Shown here piece after piece: positions 35,182 through 48,399 of a DNA stretch of 64,000 bases. A program made the position numbers and the translations under genes. Each line of letters opens with the position of its first letter. Positions within the stretch are counted from its first letter, which is position 1. Where the stretch lies: positions 19,326,897-19,390,896 of the forward strand of contig NC_062232.1 in the NCBI RefSeq assembly GCF_902686445.1, given 5' to 3'. This DNA comes from Sciurus carolinensis. Lineage: Eukaryota > Chordata > Mammalia > Rodentia > Sciuridae. The notes beneath the pieces are model-generated. The model was not told the origin of the DNA, made no database searches, and was given only the letters and a program-made list of their open reading frames with translations.

Positions 35182-35830
35182 TTTATTATGTACATTCTGA
35201 ACTCCCTTTCTGACATTTCTTCTGCCATGCTGTCATTGGATTTTAGTGCCATACCATCTAGGTTTGTTTGGGTCATTTTCTTCCCTTGTTTTCTCATATT
35301 GCTCAGGTATCTATCCTTCTAGTAGTGAAACTCTGGGATATTGCAGATTTCCTCTATTGACTAATATTGTCTCTGTAGATTTCCAATAACTCACCTCTTA
35401 GCCTTCAGTAGCCTGAAGTCTTGGAGGAACTTGATAATGCGGTACTCCACTAGGAAGTTGGCCTTCTAGGTGTGGTGGCCTTCAGGTAGGGTATATTCCC
35501 CGGTGGCTCTCAGTTGGTCCCGAGTCTCTCAATACCTCCTCTTCTTGACTCCTGGGTCTTGTCAAAGGTCCTCTAGCCTCCTATAGGTGTCTCAGGAAGG
35601 GAGTTGTCCTTCCAATGATGATGGCTACGCCCTCAGGAGTAATTCAAAATGCCTGCTCCAGCCTATAAAGAAGCCTCTGTCTAACTGTGTGATGGCAACA
35701 AACCTCAGCGTAGTGGTCGGATGGGGTTGTTGGTTGATGGCATCTGTCCTTGGCCTGCTGGCTTGGAGGGATAACTGCCTGCCTACATCCGTGATGTAGG
35801 TGATCTGACTCACTGCCAGCTTGCTCCACG
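35182..35830 (-). mobile_element. L1 5' end (5' UTR and ORF1 start), minus strand
   Basis: ORF1 N-terminus (35182-35297, MRKQGKKMTQTNLDG then AEEMSEREFRMYI) running into the gap, preceded by a 5' UTR that shares 'gtctctcaatacctcctctt' and 'gactcctgggt' with the copy A monomers but is otherwise diverged. It represents a related, older L1 subfamily. Confidence 0.8.
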
Positions 35831-35935
35831 ACTGCCTGTTGCTTGTGTTCTTGATGTTCACCATTCTAATTAGGGTGACATGGAATCTTAGGGTGGATTT
35901 GATTTGCATTTCTCTTATTACTAGAGATTAAGAAA
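35831..35935 (-). mobile_element. L1 ORF2 C-terminal fragment
   Basis: The minus strand encodes a short piece just upstream of the cysteine cluster (EMQIKSTLRFHVTLIRM at 35860-35909). It abuts the L1 5' UTR on its left. Confidence 0.65.
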
Positions 35936-35939
35936 TGCA

Positions 35940-36515
35940 TACACCCAGGTATCACTACAATAATTCAGATACAGAGCAATTCTATCACCCCAAAATATTC
36001 CTCCTAGTACCTCTTTGTAGTCCATTCCTATCTCATCCCCAGGTTTTGGCAATCGCTGATCTGCTTTTGCTTTTTACAGAGTGCCATATACTGTAAATGA
36101 TTCATATGAAATCTTATGGATCTGACTACTGCTTCTCAGCAAAGTACATTTGAAATTCATTCGTTTATAGCATGTAACAGTAATTCTTTCATTTTTGGCT
36201 GCTGAGTAGTATTCCATTGTATAGATGTTTGTTTACCCACTCCCTTGGTGAGTATCACTTGAATTGTTTCATTTGGGGGATTATGCATAAAGCTACTCTT
36301 AATATTTATGAAAAAAATCTTGTATGAATACATTTTCACTTATCCTGAGTAAATATATAAAATTGGGTTTGCTGGGACATATGGTAACAATGTTAAACTT
36401 CATAAGAAACTTCCAATCTGTTTTCCAGATTAAACATGTACTACTCATATACACAGCAATGAGAGTGCTACTTCCTTACACTTGGTATTGTCATTTTCTT
36501 TTAAAAGTCATTCTA
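35940..36515 (-). mobile_element. very old L1 3' end, part 1
   Basis: Old L1M-type 3' UTR and ORF2 end in reverse ('gagtagtattccattgtata'). It is split by L1 copy C and resumes at 43066 ('gcatgtgctggtatctcact'). Confidence 0.6.
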
Positions 36516-38195
36516 GAGGGCGATCTAAGATGGTGAACTAAAGGGAGGCTGCATTCCTTGTTGCTCCATGACTTGGGATTCAAGCAGATGAAATACTATT
36601 TCTCTGCTAGGCCAACTTCCCTGCCTACCCATCCCCTGCTGGTTTCCCCCCACCATTTGTCTGCCACACTCACCTGCTGTTTACCAGTATGTCACCCACT
36701 TTTTGCATGCAGATCACTCACTGATTGCTAATGACTGCCCACTGTTTGCCCATTCGCCTGCCTTTTGCCTGCCCACTGCCTGCCAACAGAGGTCCACCCG
36801 ATGATCACTGGCCATTTGCCTGCAGACTACCTGAGGAGCACCTGCTCCTCCACTGCTGCCCCATAGTCCACTGTCAGGGTACTGGCAGGTTTGGTTACAC
36901 ATGGCTGCCACCACTTTGGGTCACTGGCCAGGGTCTGGGAGTCCAGGGCCAAGGGGCCTGCAGGGTTGCCGCTGCTACTGCTGCCATCTCTGGGCACAGC
37001 AGCCTCATTCTGGGGAAACCAGTCAGGGCCTGGAGATATATTGTCAGGGTACCTGCAGGTCTGGTTGCACCTGAGATCTTCCTGCTGGGTCTACTAGTGG
37101 CTGCCTTCTGACCGCCTATTTGTAGCATCCCTGCTTTGTGTGAGCACATCTCTGGTGGTCTCTCTGGAAGTCAGAATGGCATTGAAATCTTGGGACTAAA
37201 GCAAGGTAGAGTCCGGAGAGTATGAAGCCCAGGTCTGTCAGATTATAGCTGGATCTGTATGGGTCAGTCTGGGCCTGGCAAGCCTGTGGAAAGTTGGAGA
37301 CTGGGGACAGTTCCCTGGCAGGGAGCACAGGTTGGAGAAATTGGAGAAAACTGGGCTCTCTCCAGCTCAGTGAGTCCTGAAGTGTGCTGGGATGGAAGGG
37401 GCCAACTACAATGGGTGGGAAGACTGGAAGAGAGAGTGGGAGCATCTTGCTATCAGCTCACCCAGCCAACCAGTCCAGTACCCACCAGACAGGAGCTACC
37501 ATCAAACTTCAGACAATCCAACCTATCAGTAGAGACAGGAAGCTGAGAAAAATTTTGAAAGCCAACAGAAGCAATTGTTCAATTTCCCATAGTGACTTTC
37601 CTTCTTTTTTTGCCCTCTCCCTCACATCTCTACTATCTTTGAATCCAAATATTTTTCATGCATCAATTTAATGAGAAATGGGACATCTGAATAGTATATT
37701 ACAGTTTAGTTCATATTCTTATATGTTTACTTTTTAAAAAAATCTGTATCTATTTTTTCTCTCACTTACTGTCTCCTTGGATTCTTTTTCTTGCTTCTCT
37801 CATACTAACAGCCAACCTCTATTAATTCCTCCTTCACTCTTACTATCAATTTTTACCACTATCTTCTCTCCTTCTCCCTTATAAATATCATATCCTACAC
37901 AACTTCTGTTCCCTCTTTGTCCATCATTTGAAATGGTAAGACCTTTTAGCAAACTTATCATTTCTCTTGTCGACAATAATTGAACACATCATTTCTGTTT
38001 ATTGTGACAAAACTGTAGATGCCTTAATGGGAGATATTTGGTTCAAGGTTGTATATTATTTGCATTGGGTGCTGTTAATATTGATCTTCTCCTTAAAGTG
38101 AGGTACTGGAAGTCTTCAGAGACACTGTAAGACTACAATGTAGAAACTTGACTGCCTCAGGTTCATAGCGCTAGATGAGAAAACACACAAATAAC
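36516..38195 (+). promoter_or_regulatory. L1 copy C 5' UTR (different promoter type)
   Basis: After the shared first 70 bp the 1.7-kb 5' UTR is unrelated to that of copies A and B. 36600-36830 is a degenerate array of short 'ctgcctgcc'/'cctgtttgccc' units. A 'gtcagggtac' segment is repeated 173 bp apart (36874 and 37047). Frames in this stretch (for example 36725-37111) are not coding. Confidence 0.7.
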
Positions 38196-39106
38196 ATGAG
38201 AAACAAGGAAACAAAGTGCCTCAAACAAACCAAGATGTTCCAACAATGGAATCTGTAGACAACACAGTAGAAAAAATGTCAGAGATGAAGTTTAGAAGGT
38301 ACATAGTTAAACCTATCTTCAAAATAAAGGATTGTAACAGAGAGAAAATACTAGAAATGAAAGATTACTTCAGTAAAGTGGCAGCAATTATAAAAAGGAA
38401 TCAAGCAGAAATCCTCAAAATGAAGGAAACAATAAAACAAAACTTCAATGAAAAGCATCACCAACAGACTAGACCACTTGGAATACAGAGCCTCAGTCAA
38501 TGAAGATAAAATATATACTCTTGAAAATAGTCAACTGTATAGAGAAGATGATAAGAAACCATGAAAAATTTCTAAGAAATATGGAATAATATAGAAAGAC
38601 CAAATTCAAGATTTCTCAGAATTGAAGAAGGCCTGGAGATACAAACCAAAGGAATGCACAATCTTTTCAATGATATAATATCAGAAAATTTCTCAAATCT
38701 AAAGAATGAAAGGGGAAATCAACTAGAAGAGGCTTACACAACCCCAAATGTACAAAATTACAGCAGACCCACACCAAGGTATATTATGAGAATGACTAAC
38801 ATACAGAATAAGGACAGAATTTTAAAGGCTGTGGGAGAAAAAAAATCAAATTAAGTATAGGGAAAACCAATTTGAATCTTAGCTGATTTCTCAACCCAGA
38901 CCCTCAGTGCCAGAAGGCCTTGGAATAACATATCTCAAACTCTGAAAGAAAATGGATGCCAACCAAGAATTTTATAGCCAGTAAAACTAAATTTCATGTT
39001 TGAAGATGAAATAAAAACCTTCCATGATAAACAAAAGTTAAAATAATTCACAACTAGAAAGGCTGCACTACAGAACATTCTCAGTAAAATATTCCATGAG
39101 GAATAA
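38196..39106 (+). pseudogene. L1 copy C ORF1 remnant
   Basis: Collinear with ORF1 of copies A and B: a frame-shifted N-terminus, coiled coil without the 11-residue duplication (38216-38503), the RRM region with RYIMRMTNIQNKDRILKAV (38654-38854), and the C-terminal domain region near 38940-39060. Several frame shifts; ends at a TAA earlier than in copy A. Confidence 0.85.
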
Positions 39107-39179
39107 ATGAAAAAAAAGAAAGAAAACCAGCAAAGGTAGGAACTACATGAAAGGAAAGGTCAAAAAAAGGAGAAACTAA

Positions 39180-40045
39180 GTCAAGTTAAAAATAAAAAAT
39201 CAACCAAAATGACTGGGAATACAACTCATATCTCAATAATAACTCTGAATATTAATGGCCTACATTCATCAATCAAAAGACATAGACTGGCAGATTGGAT
39301 TTTAAAATAAGACCCAACAATATGCTGCCTTCAAGAGACTCATCTCGTAGGAAAAGACATTCACAGACTGAAGGTGAAAGGATGTGAAAAAAAAAATCAC
39401 TCAAATGTACTACAAAAAAAGCAGGGATTTCTGTCCTTATAACAGCTGAAGTGGACTTCAAGGTAAAGTTAGTCATAAGGGATAAAGCAGGACATTTCAT
39501 ACTGCTTAAGGAAATCATATATCAACAAGATATAATAATTATAAATATTTATGCCCCAAACAATGGATCATCTATGTACATCAAACAAACCCTTCTCAAT
39601 ATGGAGAATAAAATAGACCACAACACAATTACTGGGTGACTTTAACATACCTTTCTCACCATTGGATAAATCTTCCAAAAAAAAAAAAAAAACAACAACT
39701 AAATAAAGAAACTATAGAACTAAATAATATAATCAATAATCTAAACTTAATGGACATATATAGAGTATTTCATCCATCATTGAGTAAATATACTTTTTTC
39801 TCAGCAGCACATGGATTCTTCTCTAAAATAGACCATATATTATACCATAAAGCAATTGTTAGCAAATACAAAAAAATAGTAATACTACCCTGCATTCCAC
39901 CAGATCATAATGGAATGAAACGAGAAATCAAACATAAAGTAAAAAATAGAAGCTTCTCCAACACCTGGAGAGTAAATAACATGCTATTGAATATCAAATG
40001 GATAGTAGAAGAAAAAAGGGAGGAAATAAAAAACATTGAGAGGTA
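39180..40045 (+). pseudogene. L1 copy C ORF2, endonuclease remnant
   Basis: Endonuclease pieces in different frames: LNINGLHSS near 39235, VDFKVKLVIRDKAGHFILLK at 39451 onward, then KIDHILYHKAIVSKYKK and PDHNGMKRE at 39636-40046. Interrupted by stops and a long A-run at 39678. Confidence 0.85.
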
Positions 40046-42795
40046 AATGAGAAAACTGATAAAACATCAAACTCTCTAGGACACTATGAAGGAAGTGTGA
40101 AGAAGAAAGTTCATTGCATTGAGCTCATTCATTAAAAGAGCAAAATGTCAACAAATAAGTGACCTAACATTACATCTCAAAGTCTTAGAAAAAGAAGAAC
40201 AAATCAGCACCCAAAGCAGTAAAAAAGACAGGAAATAATTAAAATCAGAGCTGAAATCAATGAAATTGAAACAAAAGAAATAATTCAAAAAATGAGAAAA
40301 TAAAAAGTTGGTTCTTTGATAAAATCAATAAACCCTCATCCACACTAACAAAAAGAAAGAGAAAAGATAAAATATTAAAATTTATGATGAAAAAGGAAAT
40401 ACCACTATGGACACTACTGAAATGCAGAACATAATTAAAAACTATTTTGAAAATTTATACTCCAATGAAATAGAAAATCTTGGAGATATTGACAAATTTC
40501 TAGAGACATATGATCTACCCAAACTGAATCAGGAGGACATACACAATTTAAACAAATCAATTTCAAGCAATGAAATAGAAGAAGTCATCAAAAACCTACC
40601 AACCAAGAAAAGCCCAGGAACAGATGGATTCTCATCCAAGTTCTACAATTTCTTCAAAGAAGATTTAACACCAATACTCCTCAAAGTATTCCATGAAATT
40701 GAAAAGGAGGGAACCCTTCCAAACTCATTCTATGAGGCTAGTATCACCTTAATACAAAAACCAGACAAATACAAATCAAGGAAAGAAATCTTCAGACCAG
40801 TATCCCTGGTGAACATAGACACAAAAATTCTCAATAAAATTCTGGCAAATCACATTCAGAAACATATTTAAAGGATAGTGCACCACAATCTAGTGGGATT
40901 TATCCCAGGGATGCAAGGTTGGTTCAACATACAGAAATCAATAAAGGTAATTCATCACACAAATAGACTTAAAGACAAGAATCATATGATCATTTCAATA
41001 GATGCAGAAAAAGAATTTGACAAAATGCAGCACCTCTTCATGTTCAAAACACTAGGAAAAACTAGGAATAGTAGGAACATACCTCAACATTTTAAAAGCT
41101 ATTTATGGTAAGTCCAAGCCCAACATCATTCTAAATGGAGAAAAATTGAAAACATTACCCCTAAAAACTGGAACAAGACAAGGATGCCCTCTGTTACCAC
41201 TTCTATTCAATACAGTCCTTGAAACTCTAGCCAGAGCATTCAGACAGATGAAAAAATTAAAGGGATATGAATAGGAAAAGAAGAACTCAAACTATCACTA
41301 TTTGCTGATGACATGACTCTATATTTAAGAGATTCAAAAAATTCCACCAGGAATTTTATAGAACCAATAAATGAATTCAGCAAAGTAGTAGGATATAAAA
41401 TCAATACCCATAAATCAAGTGCCTTTCTGTACATCAGTGATGAATTCACTGCAAGATAAATTAGGAAAGCTACCCCATTCACAATAGCCTCAAAAAAAAA
41501 ATACTTGGGAATCAACCTAATAAAAGATGAAAGACCTCTACAATGAAAACTACAGAACACTAAAGAAAGAAATTGAAGAGGACCTTAGAAGATGGAAAGA
41601 TCTCCCATGCTCTTGGATAGGCAGAATTAATATTGTCAGAATGATCATACTACCAAAAGTGTTATACAGATTTAATGCAATTCCTATTAAAATCCCAATG
41701 ACATTCTTCATAGAACTATAAAAAGCAATCATGAAATTCATTTGGAAAAATAAGAGACCCAGAATAGCCAAAGCAATCCTTAGCAGAAAGGGTGAAGCAG
41801 GAGGCATCAAAATGTCAGACCTTCAACTATACTACAGAGCAATAGTAAAAAAACAGCATGGTATTGGCACCAAAATAGACATGTCAACCAATGGTACAGA
41901 ATAGAAGACACAGAGACAAACCCACATAGATATGGTTATCTCATATTAGGCAAAGACATACATTGGAGAAAAGATAGCCTATTCAACCAATGGTGATGGA
42001 AAACTGCAATTCCATGTGTAGCAAAATGAAATTAAACCTCTATCTCTCATCCTGCACAAAGTCAACTCAAAGTGCTTCAAAGATTTAGACACTGGAACAG
42101 AGACCCTGCACCTAATAGAATAACAAGTAGACCCAAATCTTCATCATGTTGACTTAGGAACTGACTTCCTTAACAGGATTCCTGAAGTGCAAGAAGTAAA
42201 ATCAAGATTCAATAAATGGGATGGATTCATACTAAAAAGCTTCTTCTCAGCAAACAATCAATAATGTGAAGAGAGAGGCTACAGAATGGGAGAAAATCTT
42301 TACTGCACCTCAGATAGAGTATTATTCTCCAGGATATATAAAGAACTCAAAAAACTGAACACTAAAAACAAACAAACAAAAAATAAAAAACCAAATAACC
42401 CAATCAATAAATGGGAAAAAGAACTGAACAGACACTTCAAAGAAGAAATAAAATCAATCAACAAACATATGAAAAAAATGTTTAACATCTCTAGTAATTA
42501 GAGAAATGCAAATCAAAACTATGATTTCAACTCACTCCAATTAGAATGGCAATTATCAAGAATACAAGCAACAATAAATGTTGGCAAGGATGTGGGGAAA
42601 AAAATACACGTATACATTGCTGGTGGGATTGCAAATTGTCCCAACCACTCTGGAAAGCAGTTTGGAGATTCCCTAGAAAACCTGGAATGGAATCACCATT
42701 TGACCCAGCTATCCCACTCCTCGGTTTATACCCAAAGGACTTAAAATCAGCATATTACAGTGACACAGCCACATCAATGTTCATAGCAGATACTG
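40046..42795 (+). pseudogene. L1 copy C ORF2, reverse transcriptase and C-terminal remnant
   Basis: The main open pieces are 40407-40871 ([18 protein letters not shown] and the following RT region), 40878-41111 ([27 protein letters not shown]), 41527-41721 ([10 protein letters not shown]), and 42546-42803 (cysteine cluster CWQGCGEK..RIHCWWDC). The FADD sequence is still recognisable at about 41303. An internal deletion removes the end of ORF2 after TATSMFIA. Confidence 0.85.
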
Positions 42796-43065
42796 ATCCA
42801 TAACTGGGGGGTGGGTAGGGAAGAATGAAGTAACTTTGGATTATGCAGAGTGGAGTGATGGGAGGGGAGCGGGTGTAGGGGTGGAGAAGGACGGTGGAAT
42901 GAAATGGACATTATTACCCTATATACTTGTATGACTATACTACTGGTGTGGCCCTGCACCACATACAGCTAGAGGAATGAGAGGCTGTGCTCCATTTGTG
43001 TACAATGTGTCAAAATGCATTCTACTGTCATGTATAATTAATTAGAACAAATCAAACAATAAAAG

Positions 43066-43200
43066 GTCATTCTACTAGGCATGTGCTGGTATCTCACTGA
43101 GGTTTTAATTTTCAGTTCCTTAATGACAAATAATGTGCATATTTTCATTTGCTAATTTGTCATTAATATCTCTTCTGAGGCAAAGAATTCTTTCATATGA
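43066..43200 (-). mobile_element. very old L1 3' end, part 2
   Basis: Continuation of 35940-36515 after the copy C insertion. Confidence 0.55.
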
Positions 43201-43807
43201 CCATAAAGGAAAAAATTTGGCAAATTGAACTTTATACAAATTAGTAAATATTTAGGTAGATATGATAGGTATATAATAAATAGAGTGAGAAAATCTAGAT
43301 TCTAGTATATGTATTGATTAGATGTTTTGGTGACAGAAGAAAGCTAGGTTTTCTTGGAGGAGAAATGTGGGTAGGGAAGATATTATGAGCTGAGCTCAGT
43401 GAGTTGGAGTGTAATTTCAAGAGATATCAACGTTGGTGAAGTGACTGCTTGAGAGTGAATGCAGGAGAATGAAGATGAATATGTTTACGGCTTAGGAGAC
43501 CCAGGATTCTAAGCCCAGGGAGTAACATGGTTAAATAATATGAAGATGAAGAAACCAAAGACACAACAGGGAAGGAAATGTACAGATTATGAAGCAGGTT
43601 CTGAAACCATTGAGGAAGGTGGGTCAGTGTTCTGCCACATGTGAACGTGAACCTCAGATATTTAGTCTGCATGTCTTGCTTTTTCCCATTCTTGCCTTCT
43701 TCCTCAAACATTTGCTTTTGTTCATACATGTATTTTACAAAATTAGTAATACCCAATCCACAATTATAGGAAGCACTAATGCTTTTTTCATATTTAATAG
43801 TATTGTA

Positions 43808-43940
43808 GGGCTGGAGTTGTAGCTTAGTGGCAGAGGGCTTGCCTAGCATTTGTGAGGCACTGGGGTTTGATCCTTAGTACTACATAAAACAATAAGCAGA
43901 TAAAGGCATAGTGAATTCTATAACTACAAAGATATTTTAA
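43808..43940 (+). mobile_element. ID-type SINE
   Basis: Plus-strand tRNA-like head 'gggctggagttgtagcttag', 'cactggggtttgatcctta', followed by the AT-rich extended tail and an A-run. Same subtype as 22930-23072. Confidence 0.88.
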
Positions 43941-43944
43941 AAAA

Positions 43945-45890
43945 AATACTGTTCTATAGGGTAGAAATTTAAATCTTTCTTAAGACTGACTCTAGGTAGC
44001 ATATAAAAAACCAAATATTGACATTCATATCAGAGAATGTGGTTGTTATGCTATAATTGGACACCTGATGTGTCAGAAAATCTTGACATTGTCATGCTTC
44101 AAGTATTACTGCCTTCAGCTGCCCTGTCTCTTGTTTCTCTGAAGAGCTAGATGTCTGTATAGAGAATATTTTTCACAATACTATGATAAATCACAATCCT
44201 CAAACAAATTAACACTTAAAAGAATTAACTGGAAGTACATTTAAAGGTGTGTAGATTTTTTGGTATTTTTTCATTTTCTATTTTATCATCTTGAAATATC
44301 ATTTCAAAATCCATTAGTAAACTGATTCTTCAATATTAATGTTTATTTCATAAAGTGAGGTTATCTTGTGTGATTATGTTTGGTAGTCATTATTTTTATG
44401 AAGGTAAGATGTAATCACTAACATATGCTTGTCTATGGTTTGTCTAGATTTGTTCCAGGTGGTGTGAAGGGATATAGCACATTGTCCGTGGAAGATTATG
44501 GCCCAGTTTAGAAGAAAGAAAAGATGCCTGTAGCAGCTAGATTTAGTACCACAGGGTTTAGGCATTAATTATACACTGTCATATTGTTTTTGATCATTTT
44601 GTGGGTATTTGAGGCAGTGTATGAACTGCAGAATCACTGAAGTATGGAAGTTTTGTTGTAAATAACTTGGGACGAAAAAGAAGCTCTTTGAGTGGAATTT
44701 GGGTGTCAGGAATAGAGAAATAAGAAAGGGAGACAGGGAGATAGATTAGTTAATGTAAGCACTTAAAAACCCCACAGGGATAACATGTGTATTTTTTGAA
44801 GAAACAAGTGAAAAAGTAGTGGCAGAAAGGGTAGAAATCAGGATTTGAGGGTATGGATGCCAAGTGTTGAAATACAATTTCAGTGGGAAGGAGAGTAAGG
44901 TGAGGAGAAAGCAAGTTGATTTAAAGTAAGCTTTCATGTTCTTCAGGATTTTAGGGAAATGGATTTGTGTTGAAGAAGTTCAATTATGTGTTTATGATTA
45001 ACTCACAGCTTTCTTCCTCTATAATGCCTCCAAATTAAGCTTTGGATTTTTCCTTTTTTTTGAGTGGTATTGATGTTTGATTGTGCACTGACTTGACATA
45101 TAATAGTTTAAAATATTTTCATTTCATCTCCCCAAATAGATTTAATAATTATATTTTCTACACCAAATACAATAGACTATTTTTAATATTTGATTCAGAA
45201 AACTGATTTAGAAACCCATCTTGTTCAGTACCCTCTGTTGTACCAGAATGGTGCCCCCATACCACACCATGGGACACCTGTGACTTTCTTCAGAGAAATG
45301 GCCTCATTAAACTGGTGCCACTTTGTCCCAAAACAAAGAGATGGAAACCAAAAGTGAGGGTCATTATCCTGACCCCATAACTTTCCCATTCTTATATCAG
45401 GGATCTGTAGACAATGACTGACTACTAATGGTCTTAGTAGGGAAGAGAAATGCCAAAATTTGAATATTGTGAATGGAAAAGAAAAAAGGTAGCACAAAAG
45501 AAAAAAATCCAATAAAAATCCTATATAATAATGTAGAAAAAACCTATCATGTGGTCTCCCAAATAGTCATTGATCAATAAATATATAATGAACTAATAAG
45601 AAAATCAGTAAATAACTAGAACTTCTGGAGTAGTGACAAGCCACTCCCTGACTCAAGTTGGGATAGTGTTCAAGATTTGTATGATCCAGAGCATCCCGAT
45701 TAGGTACACACTTGAACTTCACCTGAAATCACACATTTGTTTGGGGTTTTCTCCTTTCTGTATTCCCTGTCCTCTTCCATTACTGTCTCTGATATTTCTT
45801 TACTTAATACATTTCTTGCACATTAATCCTAATCTTAAGATTTATGGGGGAACTGAACTATGACATCCTCATTTGACTACTGTGACTTTG
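43945..45890. other. unique non-coding sequence
   Basis: No repeat or coding content recognised. Frames at 44374-45512 lack known domains. Confidence 0.45.
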
Positions 45891-45965
45891 ACTACTATAG
45901 TTAAGCAACTTGCCCACAGTCATTACACAGTCTAATGTGGAATCCAAATCTCTTGATTTCATGTC
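45890..45965 (+). mobile_element. MIR fragment
   Basis: 'agttaagcaacttgcccaca' followed by 'ggaatccaaatctcttgatt' resembles the conserved MIR core. Confidence 0.6.
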
Positions 45966-47215
45966 TATGCTCTTTTGATGCCTACTTAGTAGGTCTAGAT
46001 ATACAATAGATATATATTAGTTGTTTTTTGAGTTGATGAATCAATAATGAATGAGTACACTGTGTGCAAGACATTTTAACTGGATAGTAAAGGAAGCATG
46101 AAGTTGAGATCTTATTCTTGCCCTCTAGAATCTAAAAACAATAAAATGATAAACCAATATTTATTCAATAGAATAAGAAGGCAAATTGCTATTGGAATTC
46201 AGAAGAACAAGTCACAGAGGGATCACAAATACTTAAAGCAAGGAGGGAGGAGTGGGAGAGAGAATACACTTAAAAAGGAGTGTGGCATTTGGATTAGGGC
46301 TGAGAGGGGTTAAATTTTAAACCAAAGTTTGTTTCCAAGTATATTTTGCTCAGGTTTTGTCCTAATATTTTCACCCATTGATGGGGACATTTCCATAGTA
46401 TCATGAAATGGCCTTCCAAATCACTTTTTAATAGATAACCAGAATTTCATGGTGTATAGATATTCTGAATATATTTAAAGATGCTCCTAGTATTGAGTAT
46501 TTAGTTTTCCCTAAATTTCTGATAATGGAATGATACTGCACTGAAGATTTTTATAAATAAACACATGTTTACATCTAAGATTATATACCAAAAGTAAATT
46601 ATTACAGATATACTTATTGGTTAAGGGTACAAAGTGGTTTTGAGCTTTCCTGAGGTGTATTACTGAATTGCTTTCCAAAAAATTTACTATACTAGCTTCA
46701 TCTCTAAATGGTATATGACTTGTCACTTCTCTAGAAATTCTAGCCATTTACTGATTTGCTTACTAATTCATGATATATTTATTGAGAATTGAGTATATGG
46801 GAAACCATATGCTAGGCTTTTTCTACATTATGTAGAATTCTTATTGGATTTTCTTCTTTAATTCTATCCACTCACAATATTCAAATTTTAGCATTTCTCT
46901 GCCTTACCAGAACCATGAACACATTATTTCCATTTTTGTATTATTTTCTTAACTCTAGACAGGAATTATTTCATTCCTTATTGTTCATTTACTGTGGTTT
47001 TTTAATAGTGTTTCATTCTTGTTCAAGGTCACAATATTTTATCTCCCTGAGGATATTCATGACAATTTTGAAATGTTTTTATATTTTTCCTTTATACTTT
47101 GTTTCTCCAAGTGGCTTTTTTCCTGTTCATTTGTTTTTATTTCTGTCTTCTATTAAAGATTTTCCTTAACTGCCTAGTTTTCCTTGTCTAATTATGTTCA
47201 AGAATGGAACATAAA
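45966..47215. other. AT-rich non-coding sequence
   Basis: 46330-46745 has an old-transposon look but I cannot assign it. No genes seen. Confidence 0.4.
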
Positions 47216-47219
47216 TAAT

Positions 47220-47400
47220 AGTGAACAACTATAAGAAACTTACCCTAAGTCAGGCCTTCTTCTAAGCATTTTATGTTCAGTTTTTACAATAACCTTAAAG
47301 TAGATTCTCCAATTATTCTCATTTTGTAGATGAGGTACAAGAAGTTAATAACTTGCCACAAGCCTCATGTCCAACAAAAAACAGAGTTAGGATTACATTT
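47220..47400 (+). mobile_element. MIR element
   Basis: 'ttctcattttgtagatgagg' and 'ttaataacttgccacaagcc' match the MIR core order. Confidence 0.7.
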
Positions 47401-47789
47401 GAGAGAATTCAAACCCATACTGTGCATATAAGCTCCATGCCCTGGTGTCTGCTTACAGACTTTTTGCAGGGTGGTTATGGATTTGGTTGGCATTTGATGT
47501 CTTTTTATCTTGGTTTTATTAGACTCCCCTGTGCAGAACTTACCTAACAGCCAGGGTCATGGAGATTTGAGTGAGAAAGAAGCCTGAGGGTCTCAACCTT
47601 CAGCACGTGAACTTTTCCATAATCCATTTTCTGCCCCCTGATTTCATTACTGCACCTGCTTTGAAATGGCTTGCTTGTTTGTCCAGTAGGTTTATCCAGA
47701 AAACAGTCACTTATCTTTGAAGAGGTGTGAGAGGACCAGAGGATTGACTGTGCTGAGCAGAAGAGGATATCAGGGAATGTAACTAAGCA

Positions 47790-48390
47790 TTTTTTTGAAA
47801 AATGGCTTTATTAAGATACAACTTACCCCTTTAAAATTTAAAACTCCATGATTTTTAGCATACTTGCAGAAATATGTAAACATCACCAGAGTCAATCCCA
47901 TTAGCAGCCACTGCTTTTTCTCCTCCCTCACAGCCCCTAGAACAAGACAACTGCTCATGGATGAGTCTTTCTGTCTGAATAGATTTGCCTATTTGGAACA
48001 TTTCATAGAGATGGAATCATACAATATATGCCTTTTGATGATCAGTTTCATTCAATTGCAATAAAATTTTCAAGGTTTATACAAGTGGTAGCGTATATCA
48101 ATACTTCATTCTTGGTTTATGGTTTGATAATATTCTATTGTGTGAATAGACCACATGCTGTTCATCCATTCATCAGTTGATGGACATGTGGGTTATTTTC
48201 ACTTTTTGCCCATATGAATAATGCTGTTATGAATATTTATGTATAAGTTTCTGTGTGGAAATATGTTTCCAATTCTCTGGAAAGTGGAATTGCTGGGGTA
48301 TATGGTAACTTTGGGTTTAGCTACTGGAGGAGGTGCCAGGTAATTTTTCAAAGTGGTTGCACCATTTTTTATTTACAGTGAATGAGGGGT
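47790..48390 (-). mobile_element. old L1 3' end (L1M-like)
   Basis: 'tggctttattaagatacaac' at the tail, then ORF2-end-like sequence in reverse ('tccattcatcagttgatgga', 'aagtggttgcaccattttt'). Confidence 0.7.
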
Positions 48391-48399
48391 CTAATTTCT

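Larger units (their letters stand above)
36516..43060 (+). mobile_element. full-length older L1, copy C
   Basis: About 6.5 kb, starting 'gggcgatctaagatggtgaac', which matches the start of the copy A/B monomer for roughly 70 bp. TSD gtcattcta (36507-36515 and 43066-43074). It has 5' UTR, decayed ORF1 and ORF2, an internal deletion at the very end of ORF2 (near 42790) and a 3' UTR ending 'ctactgtcatgtataatta'. Frequent indels and stops mark it as older than A and B. Confidence 0.92.

Noticed and set aside
36725..37111. 128-codon open frame
   Set aside because: Falls in the L1 copy C 5' UTR, with Pro/Leu/Gly-rich content from short tandem units and no known domain.
45225..45512. possible processed pseudogene or exon
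   Set aside because: A moderately long frame without domain, splice sites or A-tail/TSD; cannot be supported.
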